Assembly: GCA_038240875.1 (NCBI GenBank)
Contig: JBBRGG010000196.1
Coordinates: 1 to 6,501 of the forward strand
Length of the DNA: 6,501 bases
Origin: JBBRGG01 sp038240875
GTDB taxonomy: Bacteria; Planctomycetota; Phycisphaerae; Phycisphaerales; UBA1924
Direction: 5' to 3'
In this document: one piece after another, positions 1 to 5,580 of the stretch
Layout of the letters: every line of letters begins with the position of its first letter
Position numbering within the stretch: position 1 is the stretch's first letter
The notes under the pieces: model-generated
Seen by the model: only the letters and a program-made list of their open reading frames with translations
The model's database searches: none
Told to the model about the DNA's origin: nothing
Program-made: the position numbers and the translations under genes

Positions 1-29
1 GCCCATGAGCGATTGCTCGTGGGCTTTTT
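1..29 (+). terminator. Rho-independent terminator of an upstream + strand gene
   Basis: Bases 1-10 (gcccatgagc) pair with 15-24 (gctcgtgggc) to give a 10-bp stem with one T-G wobble and a 4-base loop (gatt). Five T residues (25-29) follow directly, then a further T-rich stretch. This is the classic layout of an intrinsic terminator read on the + strand. The gene it serves lies to the left of the window, and the stem could extend past the edge. It also argues against translation starting at the ATG at position 5, which lies within the stem. Confidence 0.85.
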
Positions 30-70
30 GTTGTGGGCGTGCGAGAAGTTGGCCGAACCTATGCTCGGCA

Positions 71-1033
71 ATGAGCGACACTCGACCAGTTTTGACGTTG
101 GCGCATTCGGGCGATCCCGACGACGCGTTCATGTGGTGGCCGATCACCGGCAAGGTGTGGCCCGACGGCTCGCAGCGACCGGGACCTGCTGGCGAAGCGG
201 TGATACCGACGGGGCGATTTCGCTTTCAGGCGGTGCCTGGGGATATCGAAGCGTTTAATCGCCGAGCGATATCGCATGGCGACCTAGACGTGACGGCGAT
301 GTCGGCACGCGCCTACACCGAGTGCAACGATCAGTACGTCATCACGAATGTTGGGTCATCGTTTGGCGAGGGGTACGGGCCAAAGGTTGTCGCGCGACGA
401 TGGGACCCGGACTTTGAATCGGTGGATGATCTCAAGCGCCCGGATGTGACGATCGCGGTGCCTGGGTTGCACACGACGGCTTATATGGTGCTGGGTTTGC
501 TGATTGGTAAGCCAAGCTTTCGGCCGGCGGAGCGGTTTGTGCCTACGCCCTTTGACAGGATTATCCCGGCGGTTGTGGAAGAGCAGACCAACTGTGGGCT
601 GGTGATCCACGAGGGGCAGATCCAATATGAGCAGGCGGGGCTGCGGTTGGTGGTGGACCTTGGGGTGTGGTGGAAGACGACGCGGAATGTGCCGCTGCCT
701 TTGGGCGTGAACACGATTCGGCGGGATCTTGATACGCGGTATGGGCCTGGAACGGTCGCGGAGGTTGCCAAGACGCTCGCGGCGTCGCTGCGGTACGCGA
801 TGAATCACCGCGCGGAAAGTTTGGAATACACGATGGCGTACGCGAAGGTGAACGCCAAGACCAGCGGCGTGCCCGAGCCGACGATCACGGATGTGGATCG
901 CTATGTGTCGCTGTACGTCACGGACTTAACGTGCGACCTAGGCAAGGCGGGCAATGACGCGATCAATCAGTTGTTTCGGGAGGGTGCGGCGGCGGGGTTG
1001 TGCCCGGCGGTGAAGGCGATTGATCCGGTGTGA
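71..1033 (+). CDS. mqnD: MqnD-family protein, putative 1,4-dihydroxy-6-naphthoate synthase (menaquinone biosynthesis, futalosine pathway)
   Basis: MqnD enzymes are cytoplasmic, have a periplasmic-binding-protein-like fold, and convert cyclic de-hypoxanthine futalosine to 1,4-dihydroxy-6-naphthoate on the futalosine route to menaquinone. The 320-residue product shows the family landmarks in order: an N-terminal HSGDPDDAFMWW motif (residues 12-23, usual form SPDPDDAFM), a DVTAMS segment, a GEGYGPKVVAR segment (the GxGxGPLLVAR-type loop), an AVPGLHTTAY segment, and GLVIHEGQ with His180 at the place of the proposed catalytic His. A DLGVWW-PLPLG block follows. No signal peptide is visible, which argues against a secreted binding protein. 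The open frame extends upstream to an ATG at 5, but that lies in a terminator hairpin and adds 22 unrelated residues, so 71 is chosen. There is no strong Shine-Dalgarno at either start. It is somewhat longer than typical MqnD (about 270-290 residues). A related MqnA/MqnD-like protein of other function is possible. It is convergent with the operon on its right. Confidence 0.8.
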   Translation: MSDTRPVLTLAHSGDPDDAFMWWPITGKVWPDGSQRPGPAGEAVIPTGRFRFQAVPGDIEAFNRRAISHGDLDVTAMSARAYTECNDQYVITNVGSSFGEGYGPKVVARRWDPDFESVDDLKRPDVTIAVPGLHTTAYMVLGLLIGKPSFRPAERFVPTPFDRIIPAVVEEQTNCGLVIHEGQIQYEQAGLRLVVDLGVWWKTTRNVPLPLGVNTIRRDLDTRYGPGTVAEVAKTLAASLRYAMNHRAESLEYTMAYAKVNAKTSGVPEPTITDVDRYVSLYVTDLTCDLGKAGNDAINQLFREGAAAGLCPAVKAIDPV

Positions 1034-1084
1034 GGTGAAGTGGTGGGGGGGCTGAAAGGCAAGAAGGCGAATCGGGAAGGTACG

Positions 1085-1115
1085 CCATGATCGAAACGAA
1101 CTTGAGAGATCATGG
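1085..1115. other. Inverted repeat in the convergent intergenic region
   Basis: CCATGATC (1085-1092) and GATCATGG (1108-1115) form a perfect 8-bp palindromic stem with a 15-base loop, just after the mqnD-like gene. No T run follows on either strand, so it is not a standard intrinsic terminator. It could be a 3'-end RNA structure or a protein-binding site, or it could be chance. Confidence 0.4.
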
Positions 1116-1121
1116 GGCACT

Positions 1122-1154
1122 GGAAAATCAAAGAGAACCGGCGGGGACCGCCGG
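1122..1154 (-). terminator. Probable terminator of the minus-strand operon
   Basis: On the minus strand, CCGGCGG (1154-1148) and CCGCCGG (1144-1138) form a perfect, all-GC 7-bp stem with a 3-base loop. It lies about 40 bases after the stop codon of asd. The bases that follow on the minus strand (1137-1122, TTCTCTTTGATTTTCC) are U-rich but interrupted. This makes it a reasonable, imperfect intrinsic terminator. On the + strand the hairpin is followed by GC-rich sequence and would not terminate well. Confidence 0.5.
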
Positions 1155-1195
1155 ACCACCCAAGGCAGAGGCACATGCAGACAAAGTGAGTCGTG

Positions 1196-2287
1196 CTACT
1201 TCGCGCACAGAGCATCGGCGATTTGGATGGCGTTGAGGGCTGCGCCTTTGCGGAGTTGGTCGCCACTGACTAGGAGGCACCAGGAGCGATACGCATCGCC
1301 ATCGGCGGTGGTAGTTTGTGAAACGGTTTCGCCCGGATCGTGGCGGATCCTGCCTATGAGCACGTCGTCTTGATGCGAGGCTTTGAGGGGAGTTGGGAAG
1401 GCGTTGTTCGCGCGGTCGTCGATGACCATCAGGCTCTTTGCGTTGTCGAAGGCGGCGCGGACCTGCGCTTCGGTGGCGGGGCTAGTCAGCGTGACGGTGA
1501 TGGATTGTGTGTGGGCGCGAAGGACAGGAACGCGAACGCAGGTGGGCGTGATGGAAAGAGTGGGGGCGTCCCAGATTTTGCGAGATTCGGAGATCATTTT
1601 GGCTTCTTCGCCATTGAGCCCGGTGGCGAGGTCGATCTTGGCGTTGTGGCTGAAGACGTTGAAGGCGCAGGGTTCGGCGAAGATGCGCGGGGAGGCTTTG
1701 CCGCCATCGAGGACGACGCGGGCTTGGTCGCGCAACTCGTCCATTGCTGCGGCGCCAGCTCCCGAGACGGCTTGATAGGTTGAGACGACGATGCGCTCAA
1801 CTCCAAAGTGTGTGCGAAGAGGCTCGAGGGCGATGAGCATGATGATGGTGGAACAGTTTGGGTTGGCGATGAGGCGGTGAGCAGGATTGCGGAGGAGGCC
1901 GCCATTGATCTCAGGGATGACGAGGGGGACGTTGGAATCGGCACGAAAGGCAGAAGAGTTGTCGATCACGGCGGCACCGACGCGAAGTGCGTGAGGGACA
2001 AATTCATGGGCGACGAGTGAATTGGCGCAGAAAATAGCAATGTCGCAGGCATTAAAGGCGTCGGGCGTGAGCGCATGAATTAGGAGTTTTTCTCCCAGGT
2101 ATTCGATAGATTTTCCAGCGGAGCGTGGAGAGGCCAGGAGCGTGAGGTTGTTGGCGGGGGTGGCGCGAGGTTGGCCGCTGCGTGAGGCGAGGATCGCGAG
2201 AGCTTCTTTGCCGACGGCTCCGGTAGCGCCGACGATAGCGATGCGGGCGGAAGCGAGAGAGTTTGAGAGAGGCATAGTGAGAGACAT
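1196..2287 (-). CDS. asd: Aspartate-semialdehyde dehydrogenase
   Basis: This enzyme reduces L-aspartyl-4-phosphate to L-aspartate 4-semialdehyde with NADPH, the second step of the aspartate pathway to Lys, Met, Thr and diaminopimelate. The 363-residue product is full length. The NADP-binding glycine loop GATGAVG lies at residues 20-26. The active-site motif NPNCST has the nucleophilic Cys145. The YQAVSGAGAAAMDEL segment (171-185) and NGEE (225-228) follow, and RVPVLRAH (252-259) carries the substrate-binding Arg252 and the acid-base His259. All catalytic residues of the family are therefore present. The start at 2287 is supported by GGAG (2298-2295 on the minus strand) with a 7-base spacer. 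The internal ATG at 2275 has no such site. It is the last gene of the minus-strand cluster, 87 bases after the preceding PLP enzyme, and supplies the step between the two activities of the AK-HSD fusion encoded upstream. Confidence 0.96.
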   Translation of the reverse strand: MSLTMPLSNSLASARIAIVGATGAVGKEALAILASRSGQPRATPANNLTLLASPRSAGKSIEYLGEKLLIHALTPDAFNACDIAIFCANSLVAHEFVPHALRVGAAVIDNSSAFRADSNVPLVIPEINGGLLRNPAHRLIANPNCSTIIMLIALEPLRTHFGVERIVVSTYQAVSGAGAAAMDELRDQARVVLDGGKASPRIFAEPCAFNVFSHNAKIDLATGLNGEEAKMISESRKIWDAPTLSITPTCVRVPVLRAHTQSITVTLTSPATEAQVRAAFDNAKSLMVIDDRANNAFPTPLKASHQDDVLIGRIRHDPGETVSQTTTADGDAYRSWCLLVSGDQLRKGAALNAIQIADALCAK

Positions 2288-2294
2288 GAAATGG

Positions 2295-2298
2295 CTCC
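2295..2298 (-). promoter_or_regulatory. Ribosome binding site of asd
   Basis: GGAG on the minus strand, 7 bases before the ATG at 2287. It is the clearest Shine-Dalgarno in the window and decides the asd start in favour of 2287 over the in-frame ATG four codons later. Confidence 0.6.
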
Positions 2299-2308
2299 GG
2301 CAGGAGTA

Positions 2309-2328
2309 TGTGTGCTGTGTGTGTGTGT
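2309..2328. repeat. GT/CA dinucleotide tract in the leader of asd
   Basis: The 87-base gap between the second PLP enzyme gene and asd contains a run of GT dinucleotides (+ strand) broken once by a C. On the transcribed strand it reads as a CA-rich, unstructured leader shortly upstream of the asd ribosome binding site. It may be a simple-sequence tract without function, or a leader that keeps the ribosome binding site open. Confidence 0.5.
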
Positions 2329-2374
2329 CGGCTATTGGTTTGATAGTGGCTGCGCAAGCGCGCTTTCGTGAAAG

Positions 2375-3634
2375 TTAACCTGACGCGGCGGCGCGAGCGA
2401 TCGCGCGTGCGAGATCGTCGCAAAGATCGGTCGCGTCTTCAAGGCCTATTGAGAGGCGGATGAGATCGCGAGGCGGGGCGTGTTCGAGCCGGAGAGCTGC
2501 GGGAATGCTTTTGTGCGACATGAAGTAAGGCAGGCTGGCGGCGGAAGTGATCGAGCCGAAGCTGACGCGGATGGAGAAGAGCGCGAGGGCTTCGACAATT
2601 ATGCGCGAGCGTTCGACATTGCCTGTCTCGAAGCAGACGACCGCGCCGTGGCCTATGGATTGGCGGGAGTGGATCGCGGCGCCTTCTTGGTTGGGAAGGC
2701 CGGGGTAGCGGACGCGGGTGATGCCTGGAAGAGTTGCGAGAAACTCGGCAATGTGCTGGGCGTTTTTCTGTTGGCGTTCGAGGCGGATGGGCATGGTTTG
2801 CAAGCCACGCAGGAGAAGATAGGACTCGAAGGGTGGGAGCGCGGTGCCTTCGGCGTTGTGGTGGAACTTGAGGGTTTTAGCGAGGGCTTCGTCGCGGACA
2901 GCGAGAGTGCCTGCGGTTACGTCGCTGTGGCCATTGAGGTATTTGGTGGCGGAGTGGATGACGATGTCGGCGCCGAGATCGAGTGGGCGAAGGTTGAGAG
3001 GAGTGAGACTGGTGTTGTCGATGCTGAGGAGTGCGCCGATAGCGTGGGCGGCGTGCGCGAGTGCGGCGACATCGCAGATGGATTGAAGCGGGTTGCCCAG
3101 TGGTTCGGCATGCACGAGTTTGGTGCGCGAGGTTGCGAGGCGGTGGACGGCGGCAATATCGCGGAGGTCGGCATAGTGGATGATGATGCCGCGTTTGGAC
3201 CAGACATCGGAGAGGAGGCGGTAGGTGCCGCCGTAGATGTCGGAAGAGATGATGGCTTGGTCGCCTGGTGCGAGAAGGGCAGCGATTGCATTGATGGCGG
3301 CGACGCCGCTGGGGTATGCGAAGGCTTTGACTTGGGAATGAGTGGTTTGGTTGGTTGGCGATGCGCTGGTTTGTGTGGCGCTGGTTTGTGTAGCGCTGGT
3401 TTGCGTGGCGCTGGTTTGTGTGGCGCTGGTTGGGGCGGCGCTTTCGAGAAGTGCAAGCCTTGCTTCGAGTGCGTCGCGGGTTGGGTTTGCGCCGCGCGAG
3501 TAGTCGTAGGTACCAAACTCAGTGGCGGAGTTTTGATGGAAAGTCGCGCTGAGGTGGATGGGTGTGGTGGTGGGATCGGCGTCCGCTTTGTGGGCGGCGC
3601 GATCATGGATAAGCAGGAGGGTTTCGATGTTCAT
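2375..3634 (-). CDS. Cys/Met metabolism PLP-dependent enzyme (cystathionine lyase/synthase family), divergent
   Basis: Fold-type I PLP enzyme of the cystathionine gamma-synthase / beta-lyase / gamma-lyase family, 419 residues. Landmarks: YSR (45-47), whose Tyr and Arg bind PLP phosphate across the dimer; YPSG (107-110), usually SSGM; DIYGGTYRL with the PLP-stacking Tyr134; EPLGNP (177-182), usually ETPTNP; DNT with Asp206; SATKYLNGHSDV with the PLP Lys231; and RLSIGLED with the carboxylate-binding Arg393. It thus has a full set of PLP-binding residues. The loop usually reading SLGGVESL is SFGSITSA here (358-365), with Thr in place of the Glu found in many gamma-acting members. Residues about 67-103 are a low-complexity insert built on repeats of SATQT, absent from typical relatives. 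The start is 15 bases after the AK-HSD stop, with only a weak Shine-Dalgarno. From context it probably acts in homocysteine formation or cystathionine cleavage. The exact reaction cannot be told from the sequence. Confidence 0.9.
   Translation of the reverse strand: MNIETLLLIHDRAAHKADADPTTTPIHLSATFHQNSATEFGTYDYSRGANPTRDALEARLALLESAAPTSATQTSATQTSATQTSATQTSASPTNQTTHSQVKAFAYPSGVAAINAIAALLAPGDQAIISSDIYGGTYRLLSDVWSKRGIIIHYADLRDIAAVHRLATSRTKLVHAEPLGNPLQSICDVAALAHAAHAIGALLSIDNTSLTPLNLRPLDLGADIVIHSATKYLNGHSDVTAGTLAVRDEALAKTLKFHHNAEGTALPPFESYLLLRGLQTMPIRLERQQKNAQHIAEFLATLPGITRVRYPGLPNQEGAAIHSRQSIGHGAVVCFETGNVERSRIIVEALALFSIRVSFGSITSAASLPYFMSHKSIPAALRLEHAPPRDLIRLSIGLEDATDLCDDLARAIARAAASG
3364..3438. 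repeat. 15-bp in-frame tandem repeat inside the PLP enzyme gene
   Basis: Four copies of cgctggtttgtgtgg start at 3364, 3379, 3394 and 3409. The second and third each differ from the first by one base. A fifth, degenerate copy starts at 3424. The 15-bp unit keeps the frame and encodes the pentad SATQT on the minus strand, making a Ser/Thr/Gln/Ala-rich insert between the N-terminal arm and the catalytic domain. Near-identity of the copies suggests recent slippage or unequal recombination. Confidence 0.9.
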
Positions 3635-3649
3635 CGCGTATGCAGCCTA

Positions 3650-5443
3650 TCACACTTGGCGGGTGGGCGACGAAAGGGTGGGCGACGAAAGGGTGGGCAA
3701 CGAAAGGGAAGTTGAAGAGAGAATTGTTCGCCGAAGGGCCAAGCAATCGCCTACAACGGATTCGGCGGTTGGATAGCGGCCCGCGCCGCGGCCACGGATT
3801 GTGAAGGTTGGCCCTTCGCGCGTTGTGACGAAGACGCAGTTTTCTTCGTTGGTGGCGAGCGCGAGCGGGTCCGAAGCGCTCACGGTTTCGGGCGTGACCG
3901 AGCCGACAACGTGGCCAGATTCGGAGCGAATGAGCCTCGCGACGACGCGGTACTTGCGGCCTTCACGAGTTGCGCGAGCGGCGTCTTCGGCAGAGATTCC
4001 ACGGATGGTCGAACGAGCGATTGATTCGACGGGGAGGAGCGTGCCAAAGGCGGCGTCAGCGATGAGGGCGAGTTTGTTGGCGGCGTCAAGGCCATCGAGA
4101 TCGCTGCTGGGATCGGCTTCGGCGAACCCTGCGCGCTGCGCTTCGGAGACTGCGGCTTCGAAGGGGATAGCAGCGTGGAGGCGGTCAAGGACGAAGTTGG
4201 TTGTGCCGTTGATGACGCCTCGAACGTCGGTGATGTGATAATTGGAGGCGATGTCGCGGACGCGTTCGAGGACCGGAACGCCGCCACCGACGGCTGCGGA
4301 GAAGAGAAGATGTGCGCCACGAGGTTGAGCGGCGTCGCGAAGTGAATTGAGTGAAGCGGCGACTGCGGCTTTGTTGGCGGTGACGACGTGGATGCCGCGC
4401 GAGAGAGCGGCGTGAAGGGCTTGGGTTGCAGGGGTGCGGCCGCCGATGGTCTCGACCATGATATCGCAGGCGGAAGTTTCTGCGGCGAGCCTTGGATCGG
4501 TACTGATGGGGATGTGGCCAGCGACATGAAGGCTTGCTTTAGCGGTGTCGCGGACGATTACGCCGACGATCTCGAAGAGATCGGGAAGAGCTTTTAAGTG
4601 TTGATACACACCCAGGCCAACGGTTCCAAGGCCGAGAAGGAGAACGCGCAAGGGCGGATGGCCGCGCGAGATCCCTATGTCGCCGCGTATTGTGGGTCCA
4701 GAATCGATGACAGTGCCTGCTTCGTGACCCACGCGAGAGATGAGAATGCGAACGCCACGATCTTTGACGAAGCGAACGGCTTTATGCTGAACGATGCCTT
4801 CGGAGAGTGCGAGCACGTCGTCGTAGGAGGCGCGATTGAGGCGCTGTGCATTGGATGGATCGCGCGCGGGGTCGCGGTCATAGAGCGCGTCGACATCTTT
4901 GATAAGCACGCATTCACAGCCGAGCGCGGCGGCGATGTAGACGGCGGTGAAGTCGGAACCGCCTCGACCAAGTAACGTGGCGCGGCCGAGTTCGTCGCGG
5001 CCGATGAAGCCTGGAACTACGAGGACGGGCGCATCATTAAGAGCGCAAATCAGTGCTTCGCGATTGATGGAAGTGGGGGAAGCGTCGGTGGCGACGCCTT
5101 GGGTGCGGAGGTTGAGAGCGCCGGGGTCAAGGGCGTTGACGGGGACGCCAGCACGGTCGAGCGCGAGGGTGAGGAGGGCAACAGCGCGAGCCTCGCCGGT
5201 CGCGGCGAGTGTTGCAACGGCGGTGGGTGATGGGCGATCCCCAAACTCGCGCGCGGTTGTCAAGAGCGTGTCGGTAGTCGAGCCGATGGCAGAAACAACA
5301 GCGACCACACGGCGGCCGGCGCGGTGGTAGCGATAAATTTCGTGCACCACATGCGCGAGCTGGGCCTGGCTTGGGATTACGGAGCTGCCAAATTTAAGGA
5401 CAATGGTGTCAGATGCGGGGTGTTGAGTGGGTGATGAGGCCAT
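3650..5443 (-). CDS. thrA: Bifunctional aspartokinase / homoserine dehydrogenase without ACT domain
   Basis: The N-terminal half phosphorylates aspartate; the C-terminal half reduces aspartate semialdehyde to homoserine. With the start at 5443 it has 597 residues. The kinase domain (about 12-250) shows KFGSS (17-21, usually KFGGTS), SAIGSTT (51-57), Glu84 in TGEA, LLGRGGSD (157-164) and KDVDALYDRDP (182-192). The dehydrogenase domain (about 263-575) shows the NAD(P) loop GLGTVG (271-276), TANK (Lys358), AAVGGGVP, INGTTN (411-416), and a helix with Glu442, Asp448, Asp453 and catalytic Lys457, whose spacing matches yeast homoserine dehydrogenase Glu208, Asp214, Asp219 and Lys223. E. coli ThrA has about 820 residues with ACT domains between the halves; here only a short linker is seen (about 250-263). 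The C-terminus is a repeat-rich tail (575-597). An in-frame ATG at 5503 adds 20 unconserved residues, and neither start has a good Shine-Dalgarno. It lies 137 bases after the first PLP gene and 15 before the next. Confidence 0.92.
   Translation of the reverse strand: MASSPTQHPASDTIVLKFGSSVIPSQAQLAHVVHEIYRYHRAGRRVVAVVSAIGSTTDTLLTTAREFGDRPSPTAVATLAATGEARAVALLTLALDRAGVPVNALDPGALNLRTQGVATDASPTSINREALICALNDAPVLVVPGFIGRDELGRATLLGRGGSDFTAVYIAAALGCECVLIKDVDALYDRDPARDPSNAQRLNRASYDDVLALSEGIVQHKAVRFVKDRGVRILISRVGHEAGTVIDSGPTIRGDIGISRGHPPLRVLLLGLGTVGLGVYQHLKALPDLFEIVGVIVRDTAKASLHVAGHIPISTDPRLAAETSACDIMVETIGGRTPATQALHAALSRGIHVVTANKAAVAASLNSLRDAAQPRGAHLLFSAAVGGGVPVLERVRDIASNYHITDVRGVINGTTNFVLDRLHAAIPFEAAVSEAQRAGFAEADPSSDLDGLDAANKLALIADAAFGTLLPVESIARSTIRGISAEDAARATREGRKYRVVARLIRSESGHVVGSVTPETVSASDPLALATNEENCVFVTTREGPTFTIRGRGAGRYPTAESVVGDCLALRRTILSSTSLSLPTLSSPTLSSPTRQV
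3661..3705. repeat. 15-bp tandem repeat at the 3' end of the AK-HSD gene
   Basis: Three contiguous copies of gggtgggcgacgaaa (3661-3675, 3676-3690, 3691-3705). The first two are identical and the third has one change. Read on the minus strand in frame, they encode TLSSP-type pentads in the last residues of the aspartokinase/homoserine dehydrogenase, ending nine bases before its stop codon. The repeat is a multiple of three bases and so does not disturb the frame. Confidence 0.9.
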
Positions 5444-5580
5444 TGGTATGTGCTGCTTTCGGCGTTGTGAATTGAGATTGGGCGTTGATGAAATGCGGAG
5501 CATGATCGACGAGTTGTGAGGGTGCTGATGTTGATCGCGTTTAGTGTGCTATCGGGAGCGCAATTGAGGCATTGATTGGT

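Noticed and set aside
356..808. A 150-codon minus-strand frame within the mqnD-like gene
   Set aside because: Arg/His/Pro-rich antisense shadow; the + strand frame is conserved with MqnD motifs.
3364..3438. Tandem repeats read as a CRISPR-like or iteron array
   Set aside because: Units are 15 bp and contiguous without spacers, in frame, and encode a pentad within an intact enzyme gene.
2917..3606. A 229-codon minus-strand frame overlapping the same gene
   Set aside because: Pro/Ser/Thr/Ala-rich out-of-frame translation of the PLP enzyme gene, with no recognisable motif.
2480..3715. A 411-codon open frame on the + strand antisense to the second PLP enzyme gene
   Set aside because: Composition is a Gly/Ala/Val/Asp/Glu-rich shadow of GC-biased codons; no domain is recognisable, and the minus-strand frame carries clear family motifs throughout.
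5444..5580. Riboswitch or terminator in the gap before the AK-HSD gene
   Set aside because: I looked for strong stems, a T run and a SAM-type fold and saw none; only weak partial promoter-like hexamers are present.
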